NCBI RefSeq assembly: GCF_002443155.1
Contig: NZ_CP023667.1
Span: forward strand, 3,720,001-3,784,000
From: Alcaligenes faecalis
GTDB lineage: Bacteria > Pseudomonadota > Gammaproteobacteria > Burkholderiales > Burkholderiaceae_B
Length of the DNA stretch: 64,000 bases
Direction of reading: 5' to 3'
In this document: piece by piece, positions 43,569 to 52,425 of the stretch
Numbering within the stretch: position 1 is the first letter of the stretch
Layout: the number at the start of each line of letters is the position of its first letter
Notes under the pieces: generated by a model
The model's input: the letters and a program-made list of their open reading frames with translations, nothing else
Told to the model about the DNA's origin: nothing
Database searches by the model: none
Made by a program: the position numbers and the translations under genes

Positions 43569-44321
43569 ATGACGACATATCAAGGGGAGCTGCTGGAGCA
43601 TACGCAGGCTCACGCACAGGCTGCGTATTGGTTTACTCGCTTGAATTCCGGCGAGGCGACTGCGGCCGAATTACGGGAATTTGAGGATTGGCGTCGTGAC
43701 AATCCTGAAAATGAACGTTCATATCGATACATTTGTTATTTTTGTGACGCCAGCCTGGATGCGCCCGAGCATGAAATTCGCCGTTTATTGGCCAGCTCGG
43801 GGGAAAAGGCCGCCTTGCTCAAGCCTTATCACCGGGGTTTGCTGGCTGGCTTGTTTGTTTTGGCTCTGGCCCTGACCGTGTTTTTCTCCTGGCCGGAGCG
43901 GGTGCTGCGGCAAGAGCATCTGGTATCTGGTGCACAAATGCTGGAGCAGCGCTTTGTGGATGGCGCTGTGGTGCGACTGGGCCCCGATTCGGCTCTTGAA
44001 ATCCGCGAGTACGAGGACAGGCTGAATTTGCAGCTGTTACGCGGCCAGGTCACTTTACTGCTGGCTGACCCCACACAAAAGAGCGTGACGGTCTTTACCA
44101 GCTTTGCACAGGCACGTAGCAACAAAGGGCAGTTCTCGGCCTTTCTGGACAGCGATCATATGAAGTTTGCCGTGGATACTGGTTCGGTCGAAGTCTCCAG
44201 TGGAACATGGTGGCGCCGACAGATTCGGGTTTTGATTCCCGGTCAGTATATTGATGTGGATCGATGGTCTGGCATGAAACGGGTTCAACCCGCTCCTGCA
44301 TCTCCCAATGAGGCCGACTAA
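43569..44321 (+). CDS. FecR-family anti-sigma/transmembrane regulator without a sigma partner
   Basis: A 250-residue protein with the FecR layout. A cytoplasmic DUF4880 segment (AAYWFTRLNSGEATAAELREFEDWRRDNPENERSYRYI, about 18-57) is followed by one transmembrane helix (about 93-112) and a periplasmic FecR domain (about 120-220) with VRLGPDSALEIREYEDRLNLQLLRGQV and a C-terminal DVDRWSGMKRVQPAP. FecR proteins relay signals from outer-membrane receptors to ECF sigma factors. No fecI-like sigma gene or TonB receptor is adjacent, which is unusual. It converges on the autotransporter gene. Confidence 0.85.
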   Translation: MTTYQGELLEHTQAHAQAAYWFTRLNSGEATAAELREFEDWRRDNPENERSYRYICYFCDASLDAPEHEIRRLLASSGEKAALLKPYHRGLLAGLFVLALALTVFFSWPERVLRQEHLVSGAQMLEQRFVDGAVVRLGPDSALEIREYEDRLNLQLLRGQVTLLLADPTQKSVTVFTSFAQARSNKGQFSAFLDSDHMKFAVDTGSVEVSSGTWWRRQIRVLIPGQYIDVDRWSGMKRVQPAPASPNEAD

Positions 44322-44332
44322 CAGTCGGCCTC
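44310..44332. terminator. Hairpin over the FecR stop codon
   Basis: GAGGCCGACT (44310-44319) pairs perfectly with AGTCGGCCTC (44323-44332); the stop codon spans the last stem base and the loop. The following T-tract is weak (TTGCATTT). It probably separates the two convergent transcripts. Confidence 0.65.
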
Positions 44333-44348
44333 TTGCATTTCAGGATGG

Positions 44349-47300
44349 TTAGAACATCCAGTTCAGGAACAATGTACCGTTTATATCGGCACGGCTATCC
44401 CCCAATAAACGGGTACTGGCCGACAGCCCTAAACGCAGACGCTCGGATTGCTGCAAGCTGATGCTGGTTCCCAGCGACAAGGCATGGCGATCCACTCGCG
44501 CATAACGTCCCTCAAAACCTACCGATTGGGCACTGGCAAAAGCCGCTTTCTGAGTCTGATTGCGGCTTAGCAAAGCCTGCTCCCAAGCCACTGAGAAGGA
44601 TGTTTGCAGTTGGCGATTCTGGCTTAAATCCCAGTTCTGACGCAGGGCCAGGCCCACAGAGGCCTGCAAGGCGTTTTGACGGCTGGAGTCCAGGCGCAGA
44701 CGGCTGGCGGCATCGCCACTTTCTTCCAGCCCTGGGCGACGGTAATGGAGGTAATCCAGAGCCAGGACCGGTCCGATGCTGCCGTTTTCACCCAGTGCCC
44801 AGTTGTAGCCAGTCTGTACCCCCAGCGAGACGGTATGGCCAGTCCAATCCGACGCAGGGCGCGCCTGATAGTCCGCGAAGCTGATATTGCGGTTCATCTT
44901 CCCCTGCTCAATACCTACACGTATTTGAGCCAGACCGGTCCAGCCTTCCTGGCTGTAAGCACGATAGCGGGCATGAACACCCAGGCCCAAACCAGTCAGC
45001 TTGCTCTTGGCCTGGAACGGAGCGTCGACATTGACGCGCTGCTCGTTGGCATTGCCGTGCACGCCCAGGCTCCAGTCACTGCCTTCAGCACGGTGTTCCG
45101 CTCCCAGCATCACTCCATAGGTTTCGCTGCGGTGATCAACATCGTTGCTGCCCAGCTGCCAGTGATAGCGGCCGCCATAGGTCTGGATGAAGCTTTGCCA
45201 GCCGCTCTTGTTGATACCGTCGATTTGGCGCAGTTGTTCGGATACCAGTTGCTCGCGACGCAAGGAGGCGGCGGTTTGGGCGGCGTAGGAACCAGCACTT
45301 AGCTGATCCAGGGCCAGACCGATATCGCTGCCATCTGCACGCGAGAAGTCCATGGCTTGATACACGGCCGCCAGGGACTGATTACCTGCGGAAGCCTGTG
45401 CCAGGCTGGTACCAACAGCGGCGGCATTGGGCGATGCTGCGTACTGGGCATACGCATTCTGATTACGGCTGACAGTCCAGCCATTGCCTGTACTTTCTAC
45501 ATTCAGGGTGGGGGATGTCAGCGTGGCATTGAGCGCAGCAAACTGCCCTTGTGTCTGGCTGGCGGTGAACACCTTGTCCTGATTCAATATCCAGCCGTTT
45601 TGATACCAGTCTGGCTGCAGATCCACGGTCAACTCGCCATCGAGCTGAGCCAGGCCCTGCACATCAACATGATCATTCTGGGTGGTCGAGGCCTCCACTA
45701 GAATGCGGCCATCGGCACCTTGGACAAAATTGCCCTTGATCGTCATGTTCCCGTAGGAGTTCCCGGGGCTGAGTGTGCCGTTATTGGTGAAATTGTATTC
45801 AGGGTTGAGGGTGAATTCGCTATTGCCATACAGGGTCGCGCCCTGATCCACGCGCAAGCCGTACAGCTCATGCTGGCCATTCAAGGAAGTGGCGCCCCCG
45901 GCAATGACGACAGCCAGATTGTTTTGGCCTTTGATATTGCCGTCATAACGCATCTGGAAGTCGGGGTCAGCCGCATTGGTAGCACGGCCATTTTCATCGG
46001 CTTTTTGACCAAAGCTGATGCGGGTCAGCAGCAGTTGCTGGTCAGCGTCGCGACGGTTGTAATCCGAGGTAATGTCACCTGTGATTTGTGCGCCCTGCAG
46101 AATATTGATGTTCTGTACCCAGGCATTGTCCGCGATATGGATGGCCGCCTTCTGACCCGACAAGATGCCGGACAAATCGTAATTGCTGACCAAGGCACCT
46201 TGCAATATTTCCGGTACAGCGCGTAGCTGGCCTTTAGCCATGAGCATCCAGGAGCCGTGATATTCATCGTCGCTGCCCATGGCGTTCTGGCCGAAATCAA
46301 ACAAGGCCCCGACGCCATCCTGGCCATCTGCGCGGACTTCGCCTTGCTGGACAATATTGTGATGGCGGCCATAGCTGAACTGCAGGCCACGACCATACCA
46401 GCCGTGGGCATGAATACGCGTCGCCTCGGGAATGATGAGCGTGTTTTCGCTACCGTCCACACGTACACCTGCCCCCCCTGGCCCGGCTGTCAGCAGATCC
46501 GCCGCCTGGCGAATGAGGTTGCGTTCGCCATAAATGTGCAGGCCCAAGCCTTGTGTGGCCATGTTGTATTGACCAGGCAGGTAGGCCGTGCCGTCTTCAT
46601 TGCGTGCAAAGTAGCCATTGGTATTGTTCAGGGTGACGTTGTCCCCATAGACCGAATAGCCAAAGAAGTTGCGGCGATCAATGCTCAGCCCGATATCCTG
46701 CAAGGCGGCAATTTCGGCCTCCATCAGATTCACGTAATTGCGATAGGTCTGATGGCTCATCAAGCTGTTGCGCAGCTCGGTGTGGCTCATGTAGTTGCGG
46801 TCCACTCCATCCTGGGGCTGGTCGTGGAAGTTCAGGATGCTGACGGGAATGCCCGGCATAGCGCCATTCAGAACTTCCTGTACGTGATCGCCGGTGAAAT
46901 AGCCCTTGTCCTGGCGCAGGTCAAAAGCGGCAGGATCATATGGATTGGTGCAGACCGAGCACAGGATTTTCTGCCCGGGGCTGGGGGCTCGACCCTGGTC
47001 ATCGCGCAAGCCCAAGGCCCAGGGGCTAAGGTCATCCAGGAAGAAGGGATCGGGTGGATCAAAGCTGTTTTCAGGCAGGTTGTCTGTGACGGTATTGCTG
47101 ATGCCCAAAGCATGGGCCAGCTCGTGGAAAATCACTGCGTTGTAGTCAGCCTTGCCCGTCAAGGGCAGTTGGCTTGGGTTGACCGGAGCCGTATCCAGAT
47201 CAAGCTTGCCGACGCTGATGACGGCATCGGGATTAGTCGGATTGCCCTTGAAGATTCCCTGCAAGCGTGCTTGCAAGGCCGAGATGGTGAAGTTGGGGTG

Positions 47301-47651
47301 ATCAGGGCTCTGGAGTGATGCACCGTAGGCATTGGCGTTCTCGTCATTCATGGTGCCCAGGTTGATCACAGCCGGTGTGTAGCCCGCCGGCAGATTCAGG
47401 ATTTCGGCCCAACGCTCCAGTGCGGCACGAATTTTCAGCCGACCATTCTCGTCAATATTCCAGGGGGAAACGCGTGGAGTGGATTGATCCGACGTATCGT
47501 AACCGCCATCATCAGGCCCATAGATTCTCAACTCAAAGGCTTGTTGACCGTGTTGGTTCAGAATGAATTCTGTCTCGTAGGCATAAGCGCTGCTGGCCCA
47601 GCTCAGGGCCAACAGGGTGTGGCCTAGTAGTGCTTTGATTTTGAAGTCCAT
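44349..47651 (-). CDS. Metalloprotease-passenger autotransporter
   Basis: An 1100-residue type V secreted protein. A signal peptide (1-24, AYA) leads into a zinc-protease-like domain (about 25-340) with HELAH at 176-180 (FHELAHALGIS). The third zinc histidine of the metzincin pattern is absent at residue 186 (Asn). A passenger of beta-helix repeats follows (about 340-790; YNFTNNGTLSPGNSYGNMTIKGNFVQ is typical). The last about 280 residues form the outer-membrane barrel, ending in Phe (FLNWMF). Likely role: cell-surface or released protease/adhesin. It is monocistronic and converges on the FecR gene. Confidence 0.9.
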   Translation of the reverse strand: MDFKIKALLGHTLLALSWASSAYAYETEFILNQHGQQAFELRIYGPDDGGYDTSDQSTPRVSPWNIDENGRLKIRAALERWAEILNLPAGYTPAVINLGTMNDENANAYGASLQSPDHPNFTISALQARLQGIFKGNPTNPDAVISVGKLDLDTAPVNPSQLPLTGKADYNAVIFHELAHALGISNTVTDNLPENSFDPPDPFFLDDLSPWALGLRDDQGRAPSPGQKILCSVCTNPYDPAAFDLRQDKGYFTGDHVQEVLNGAMPGIPVSILNFHDQPQDGVDRNYMSHTELRNSLMSHQTYRNYVNLMEAEIAALQDIGLSIDRRNFFGYSVYGDNVTLNNTNGYFARNEDGTAYLPGQYNMATQGLGLHIYGERNLIRQAADLLTAGPGGAGVRVDGSENTLIIPEATRIHAHGWYGRGLQFSYGRHHNIVQQGEVRADGQDGVGALFDFGQNAMGSDDEYHGSWMLMAKGQLRAVPEILQGALVSNYDLSGILSGQKAAIHIADNAWVQNINILQGAQITGDITSDYNRRDADQQLLLTRISFGQKADENGRATNAADPDFQMRYDGNIKGQNNLAVVIAGGATSLNGQHELYGLRVDQGATLYGNSEFTLNPEYNFTNNGTLSPGNSYGNMTIKGNFVQGADGRILVEASTTQNDHVDVQGLAQLDGELTVDLQPDWYQNGWILNQDKVFTASQTQGQFAALNATLTSPTLNVESTGNGWTVSRNQNAYAQYAASPNAAAVGTSLAQASAGNQSLAAVYQAMDFSRADGSDIGLALDQLSAGSYAAQTAASLRREQLVSEQLRQIDGINKSGWQSFIQTYGGRYHWQLGSNDVDHRSETYGVMLGAEHRAEGSDWSLGVHGNANEQRVNVDAPFQAKSKLTGLGLGVHARYRAYSQEGWTGLAQIRVGIEQGKMNRNISFADYQARPASDWTGHTVSLGVQTGYNWALGENGSIGPVLALDYLHYRRPGLEESGDAASRLRLDSSRQNALQASVGLALRQNWDLSQNRQLQTSFSVAWEQALLSRNQTQKAAFASAQSVGFEGRYARVDRHALSLGTSISLQQSERLRLGLSASTRLLGDSRADINGTLFLNWMF

Positions 47652-47856
47652 GGGATTCAGATAAAGAGAAGACGATGGTTAGGGGGGGGCACTTTTCGTA
47701 TAAAAGTAAATAAAAGTGTCTTTTCTTGCTACTTATTTCTGAGCTGTGCCGAACAGCTGAGTAAAAGGCGCAACACTTGGTGCACACATCACGGTAAAGA
47801 ACTACCGGGTTTCAGCCGTAACCCTCTAGGGGATGATGTGTACAAGAGAGGAAAGT

Positions 47857-48357
47857 ATGACCATAGAGATCAGTGGACAGGGTTTAATACATAGACAAAC
47901 TATGCCTGTGACCGAAGCGTTAAACGCGTCGGCCATGACGCCCCCTGTGGTGCCCGAGCAGGAAGAGTCTGGTTCCATAGACGCATCGGGACGTATCAAG
48001 GTGCACCTGTCTCCCATGGGAAAAGATCTTTCCTTGACCAGTCAGCAAGCTCAAAAAAAAGGTCGCGACAAGGACATCGATGACAGCTCCTTGCCTGACG
48101 GCGTCAAGGACATACTTAAACGTATCCGCGACCTGAAAGAGCAAATTCAGCAAAAATTGATGGAGTTGCAGCGTATCCAGGCCAGCGATAAAGGTAGTGA
48201 AGCGGAAAAGAAACAGGAGCTGGAGCGCGTGCAAGGCGAGCTGACCAGTTTGAACGGTGCTCTGTCCAGTGCCCACGCCATGTTGAACAAGGTCATGGAC
48301 GACATTGAGCTGGATGGAGATAGCCGTATGGAAGTGGCAGATTTGTTGATGAAGTAA
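47857..48357 (+). CDS. Unknown soluble coiled-coil protein
   Basis: No family recognised. The 166-residue protein (MTIEISGQGLIHRQTMPVTEAL) has a Thr/Pro-rich N-terminal third, a short polar linker, and a long predicted coiled coil from about 80 to 150 (ILKRIRDLKEQIQQKLMELQRIQASDKGSEAEKKQELERVQGELTSLNGALSSAHAMLNKVM). No signal peptide or membrane helix is seen. The start ATG 47857 has an AGAGGAAAG ribosome-binding site; ATGs eight and nine codons upstream do not. It is divergent from the autotransporter gene, sharing a 205-base promoter region. A cytoplasmic structural or secretion-accessory role is possible but unsupported. Confidence 0.72.
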   Translation: MTIEISGQGLIHRQTMPVTEALNASAMTPPVVPEQEESGSIDASGRIKVHLSPMGKDLSLTSQQAQKKGRDKDIDDSSLPDGVKDILKRIRDLKEQIQQKLMELQRIQASDKGSEAEKKQELERVQGELTSLNGALSSAHAMLNKVMDDIELDGDSRMEVADLLMK

Positions 48358-48482
48358 GAAGCCGTTCGACTGGCTTCGGGAGCCCTTGGGGCGCGGGTGG
48401 TTTGTTCGGGCGTCAGCCTGTGTGAACCATTGACTGCGCCCTTTTTTGACTCTGGGCAGCCAGGGGCTGCCTTCACTGATGC

Positions 48483-48872
48483 TCAGGGCTGGTTGGCTAC
48501 CGTCAAAGCCTGCGTAATTTTGTAGTTGAGCTGATGTGGAGACATCAAATCGGCTGTGACGGGTGCCTTGGTGTGAATGATGTAGGCAGTCGAGGGGTTC
48601 AAATCAAGGCAATACACCACCAGCGAGCCGGCTCCCATGGGGGCTGTGCCAATATAAACCCCTAACTGATCGTTGGCCCTTGAGTCATTGCGCTGTTGAT
48701 AGCCCTCCCCCGCGGCTGTTTGCTGGACCGTATCCAGGCACTGGGCCACGCTGAGGCGGGAGATGGAACGCTGTTCTGCCTCCAGTTCCAGAGGCCGCAG
48801 TTCCTGAGCCTGTGCTGCCCACGCGCCATGAAGCAAAGCTGCCATCAGAACCCACTTGTTGAGTGTGTGCAT
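48483..48872 (-). CDS. Small exported protein of unknown function
   Basis: A 129-residue protein with a signal peptide (MHTLNKWVLMAALLHGAWAAQA, cleaved near residue 22). Its mature part contains two cysteines (AQCLDTV and VVYCLDLN) likely to form a disulfide. I recognise no family. The ATG at 48870-48872 is preceded by GGGAGGG at a good distance; an earlier TTG five codons upstream is not needed. It is transcribed toward the coiled-coil gene, which converges on it. The role is probably periplasmic. Confidence 0.7.
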   Translation of the reverse strand: MHTLNKWVLMAALLHGAWAAQAQELRPLELEAEQRSISRLSVAQCLDTVQQTAAGEGYQQRNDSRANDQLGVYIGTAPMGAGSLVVYCLDLNPSTAYIIHTKAPVTADLMSPHQLNYKITQALTVANQP

Positions 48873-49062
48873 GATGCCCTCCCGCAAGAGACGATGGAAT
48901 GTCCAGCATAGTCCTGAACGCTAAGGGCGGGCTTTGATAGGGTTTAATTCAGGGATGAATTTCGGGTTTTTACTGAGGTGGGGGCCTGTTAGCAATAGCC
49001 GGGATAGGGCATGTATCCGGACGTCGGCCTGAAGAAGGTTTCAGGCTTTTTTCCTTTAGCTG

Positions 49063-49938
49063 CTAGTGTGGCTCCTGGCTTTTCTGCTTGTGGGTTGGAA
49101 GTTTCCCTGTTTGTTTCAGCAGTTTCTTTTCTTCTGTTTTGACGCGACGTTCCAGCTTTTTAATATCTTCCTCGGCAGGGAGCTGCTCAGGCCGGATACC
49201 GCGCTGACCCAGCATATCGCGCACGCTGCGGTTGTTTTGTTCATGCTCACGGGTGATCAACATTTCACCATGCAGTTGCTCTTGCGTGACGTTGTGGTTT
49301 GTCATCTCCGTGGCAAGGTTCTTGGCGGCAATGGTTAGTGTAGGCAGAAAGTAAGCCAAGGGGCGGGTTTGAGTAATACCGTAGCGGTCTTTCATCATCT
49401 GGGTGGTGTGCCCACCAAATAGTGCCGCATCCCCTTTGGATCGGATGCGGCCAAAGCCTTTGTCGTCTACCCCATGTTCATAGAGGTTTTGCGATAGCGT
49501 CCTTTCGGACTCGCGAAGGCGTTCGCGGGCATCCAACCTGGCCTGCAGACGCATGCGGTCTTCAATCAACTCCTGCTTGCGGGTTTGAATGGCGAAGTAG
49601 CTTTGAGCAAAGGCAATGGCCCGCTTGCGTGGGTCGCCGTTCTGGGCGATGAGGTAGCAGGCATAGCGGGTGAGCATGATGTCTTCAACTGAGCGCTGTC
49701 CGCCTTTGCCGATTTCGATCATTTTCGTGACGCCACGAAAATGATCAGCCTCGTCGTAACCTGTTGTTTTACAAGACTCTACCGCCCTATCTATCGCTGT
49801 CTTGAAGTTCTCCCAGCGCACATAGCCCAAGGGCTCCATCAAGTCGCGAGCGAACCAGAACTCCACGCCTTCCTCTGGGATGGTGTGGCTCAAGTCGTCG
49901 AACTGGCTTGTCAGCTGTTTGATGTCTTGGGATTGCAT
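49063..49938 (-). CDS. dinD: DNA-damage-inducible protein D homologue
   Basis: A 291-residue protein of the DinD/BRO-N type. The BRO-N-like domain (about 20-130) has VEFWFARDLMEPLGYVRWENFKTAIDRAVESC and DIMLTRYACYLIAQNGDPRKRAIAFAQSYFAIQTRKQE. A charged C-terminal half follows, with GRIRSKGDAALFGGHTT, which is conserved in DinD. In E. coli DinD is SOS-induced and interferes with RecA filaments. I found no LexA box here, but an 11-bp inverted repeat spans the start codon. It is located immediately downstream of mnmE, 101 bases away on the same strand. Confidence 0.88.
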   Translation of the reverse strand: MQSQDIKQLTSQFDDLSHTIPEEGVEFWFARDLMEPLGYVRWENFKTAIDRAVESCKTTGYDEADHFRGVTKMIEIGKGGQRSVEDIMLTRYACYLIAQNGDPRKRAIAFAQSYFAIQTRKQELIEDRMRLQARLDARERLRESERTLSQNLYEHGVDDKGFGRIRSKGDAALFGGHTTQMMKDRYGITQTRPLAYFLPTLTIAAKNLATEMTNHNVTQEQLHGEMLITREHEQNNRSVRDMLGQRGIRPEQLPAEEDIKKLERRVKTEEKKLLKQTGKLPTHKQKSQEPH

Positions 49939-50023
49939 TCGGTGTCTCCGGGTTGTGTGGCACTTGCCATTACGTCGCTAAAAGCCTTGCCAGGTTTTTG
50001 GGCGAGTGCGATGAGACACCGAA
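49938..50023. promoter_or_regulatory. Inverted repeat flanking the dinD leader
   Basis: TTCGGTGTCTC (49938-49948) and its exact reverse complement GAGACACCGAA (50013-50023) enclose the 64-base spacer between mnmE and dinD. The left arm touches the dinD start codon. It could form an mRNA stem that hides the ribosome-binding site, or two operator half sites. Function is inferred. Confidence 0.6.
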
Positions 50024-50039
50024 GATGTTCAGGCCTGCA

Positions 50040-51413
50040 TCACTTCCCAATACAAAAACTGGAGAAAATCTCCCCCAGCAAATCATCGCTGCTGAACTCG
50101 CCGGTAATCGAGCACAGATCCAGATGCGCCAGGCGCAGTTCTTCTGCAAACAGATCCAGCACCTGATCGCTGTGTGTGGCGTGTTCCGCAGCCAGGCCCA
50201 GGTGGTACTCCGCGCGCTCCAGGGCCCGCAGGTGTCGTTCTCGTGCCAGCCAGGGGGATTCGCTGCCGGGGTTCCAGCCTGCGATATCCAGCAAGGTGCG
50301 GCGCAGCGTGTCCAGACCGATATCCTTACGTGCAGAAATTGGCAGCACGGTGGCGCCACTCTCTTGTGCGGGCAAGGCGGCCTGTTGCTCTGCTGTCAGC
50401 AAGTCTATCTTGTTATAGACGCGCAGCACGGGTACGTGTGATGGCAGGCGAGTGGTAATGGCACTGTCCAACTCGTCTTGTGGGTTGCGTGCATCGAGCA
50501 GGTGCACGATCACGTTCGCCTTGGCGATTTCGTCCCAGGTACGGGCGATACCGATGCGCTCTACGGTGTCCTCGGTTTCACGCAAGCCGGCGGTATCCAC
50601 GATATGCAGCGGAATGCCATCAATGTGGATCAGCTGCATGACGCGGTCGCGGGTGGTGCCGGCAATATCGGTCACGATGGCCACATCTTCACCAGCCAGG
50701 GCGTTGAGCAGGCTGGATTTACCCACATTGGGCTGGCCTGCCAGTACAACGTGCAGGCCCTCGCGCAGGATCGCCCCCTGACGCGAATGCTGCAGGATGC
50801 GTTCCAGCTCGTCCTGTATGCCTTGCAGGGTGGCCGCTGCCTGGTATTTTTCCAGGAAGTCGATTTCTTCTTCGGGGAAATCCAGCGTAGCTTCTACCAG
50901 CATGCGCAGGTGAATGATGCGGTCGGCCAGGGCGTTGACGTTGTTGGAAAACACGCCGGACAGGGAGGCGACGGCACTGCGGGCCGCGGCTTCCGAGGAA
51001 GCGTCAATCAAGTCGGCCACGGCCTCGGCCTGGGCCAGGTCCAGTCTGTCGTTCAGGAAAGCGCGCTGGGTGAATTCTCCCGGCTCGGCCAGGCGCAGGC
51101 CCTGATCTTTACCTGCTTCCAGGCAGCGATCCAGCAGGCGGCGCAGAACAGCCGGGCCGCCGTGGCCTTGCAGCTCCAGCACGTCTTCGCCGGTATAGGA
51201 GTGCGGGCCTTTAAAGAACAGTGCAATGCCCTCGTCGATTGCCTCACCTTGTGCATCCTTGAAGGGCAAAAAGTGCGCATGACGCGCTTGCAGCGTACGG
51301 CCAAACAGGGTCTGGATCAGAGTATCAAGCTCTTTGCCAGACACGCGGATGACACCAATACCACCCCGGCCGGGGGCGGTGGCAATAGCCACAATAGGGG
51401 AAGAACTGGACAT
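50040..51413 (-). CDS. mnmE: tRNA modification GTPase MnmE
   Basis: Partner of MnmG in wobble-uridine modification. The 457 residues comprise an N-terminal tetrahydrofolate-binding domain ([22 protein letters not shown]), a helical domain, and an inserted G domain with [14 protein letters not shown] (P-loop), [19 protein letters not shown] and NKIDLL. The C-terminus is CIGK, holding the functional cysteine. The start ATG at 51411-51413 was chosen over a frame extending 50 codons upstream through non-family sequence. The N-terminal motif and length match the family. Confidence 0.97.
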   Translation of the reverse strand: MSSSSPIVAIATAPGRGGIGVIRVSGKELDTLIQTLFGRTLQARHAHFLPFKDAQGEAIDEGIALFFKGPHSYTGEDVLELQGHGGPAVLRRLLDRCLEAGKDQGLRLAEPGEFTQRAFLNDRLDLAQAEAVADLIDASSEAAARSAVASLSGVFSNNVNALADRIIHLRMLVEATLDFPEEEIDFLEKYQAAATLQGIQDELERILQHSRQGAILREGLHVVLAGQPNVGKSSLLNALAGEDVAIVTDIAGTTRDRVMQLIHIDGIPLHIVDTAGLRETEDTVERIGIARTWDEIAKANVIVHLLDARNPQDELDSAITTRLPSHVPVLRVYNKIDLLTAEQQAALPAQESGATVLPISARKDIGLDTLRRTLLDIAGWNPGSESPWLARERHLRALERAEYHLGLAAEHATHSDQVLDLFAEELRLAHLDLCSITGEFSSDDLLGEIFSSFCIGK

Positions 51414-51544
51414 GGGCAGATCGATCAAAGAGGCGGAACAGAGCCGTATTGTAATGGAGCTGGTGGATGGTTCGGGCTTGGCACACTCGCCCTTGTTGGT
51501 ATCTGAAACGCTTGTGTTTATATACCTGTGGCCTAGGCTCTTGA

Positions 51545-51616
51545 GAATCAGGCAATCAGGCAATCAGGCAATCAGGCAATCAGGCAATCAGGCAATCAGG
51601 CAATCAGGCAATCAGG
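51545..51616. repeat. Octanucleotide tandem repeat (CAATCAGG)
   Basis: Eight perfect copies of CAATCAGG (51553-51616) preceded by a variant copy GAATCAGG (51545-51552). The array lies in the 300-base spacer between mnmE and the XRE-cupin gene, about 130 bases upstream of mnmE. Its length makes slippage and copy-number variation likely. Confidence 0.97.
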
Positions 51617-51713
51617 CAGACATGTGGGCTATCTAAGCGGGGCGAAAGCAAATAAACAAGCGCTTTGGTATGTCACCAAAGCGACAAAAGCCAGCTGTCT
51701 ACGCCTCTTGAGC

Positions 51714-52316
51714 CTAGTGGTTGTTCACACAAACCACCAGAATCTCCACGCTCTCCCCGTGTTCGCACAGGTACAGGTGGCCCAGATTGCTTTTGAAGTA
51801 GATGCTGTCGCGCGCTTGCAGCACATGGCGGCGGCCGTCCTGGAACTGCATGGTCAACTGCCCTTCAATCACAAAAATGAACTCTTCGCCTTCGTGCTGG
51901 CTGAAGTCGCTGGCATCGCGCGGTCTACCGGCCAATACACGGCCGTGCATGGGCGTCATTTTCTTGTTGATCCATTCCGATGCCAGCATGCCGTACTCAT
52001 AACGATGAGCATGGTAAGTCACGGTGCGCGAGGCCCGTCCCACCAGAATATCCATGCCGGACTCGTTCTGATCGCGTGGCGTCTTGAACAGGTCGGACAA
52101 ATCCATTTTCAAGGCCCGGCTGACGGCCAGGAATTTCTCATAGCTCAGGCCAATCAGGCCGCGCTCTGCTTTGGATAGAGTGGACAAAGACACATTGGAT
52201 AAGCGTGCCAACATGAGCAGGGTCAGGCCCTGTCGTTTGCGTTCATCACGTATGCGCGCCCCCATGGCTGTTTTGCTCAATAAGTTGGGGGCGGTGTTGG
52301 CTAAGTCTTTTGTCAT
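51714..52316 (-). CDS. XRE-cupin transcriptional regulator
   Basis: A 200-residue regulator with an N-terminal helix-turn-helix (about 18-72, IRDERKRQGLTLLMLARLSNVSLSTLSKAERG) and a C-terminal cupin ligand-binding domain (about 115-195, HEGEEFIFVIEGQLTMQFQDGRRHVLQARDSIYFKSNLGHLYL). Such proteins usually sense a small metabolite and control an adjacent catabolic operon. It is divergent from the deacetylase-dehydratase-reductase-Bug genes, with a 109-base intergenic region that contains a perfect 16-bp palindrome. It is therefore the likely local regulator. Confidence 0.92.
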   Translation of the reverse strand: MTKDLANTAPNLLSKTAMGARIRDERKRQGLTLLMLARLSNVSLSTLSKAERGLIGLSYEKFLAVSRALKMDLSDLFKTPRDQNESGMDILVGRASRTVTYHAHRYEYGMLASEWINKKMTPMHGRVLAGRPRDASDFSQHEGEEFIFVIEGQLTMQFQDGRRHVLQARDSIYFKSNLGHLYLCEHGESVEILVVCVNNH

Positions 52317-52359
52317 AACCTAAAGAAGTAATAAACCATCTTCTTATGAATAATATTAA

Positions 52360-52375
52360 TTTTCTTATAAGAAAA
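52360..52375. promoter_or_regulatory. Candidate operator palindrome between the XRE-cupin gene and the deacetylase
   Basis: TTTTCTTATAAGAAAA is a perfect 16-bp palindrome. A related half site TTCTTAT occurs 20 bases to the left (52341-52347). Position and symmetry fit binding by the dimeric XRE-cupin regulator, controlling both its own gene and the catabolic genes. Confidence 0.6.
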
Positions 52376-52425
52376 CTCTGTCCTATTGTATAGAACTACA
52401 CGCTTTACGCTGGGAGAAAGAAGGC

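Noticed and set aside
49939..50039. LexA (SOS) box upstream of dinD
   Set aside because: Looked for CTGT-N8-ACAG and similar; none seen in the spacer.
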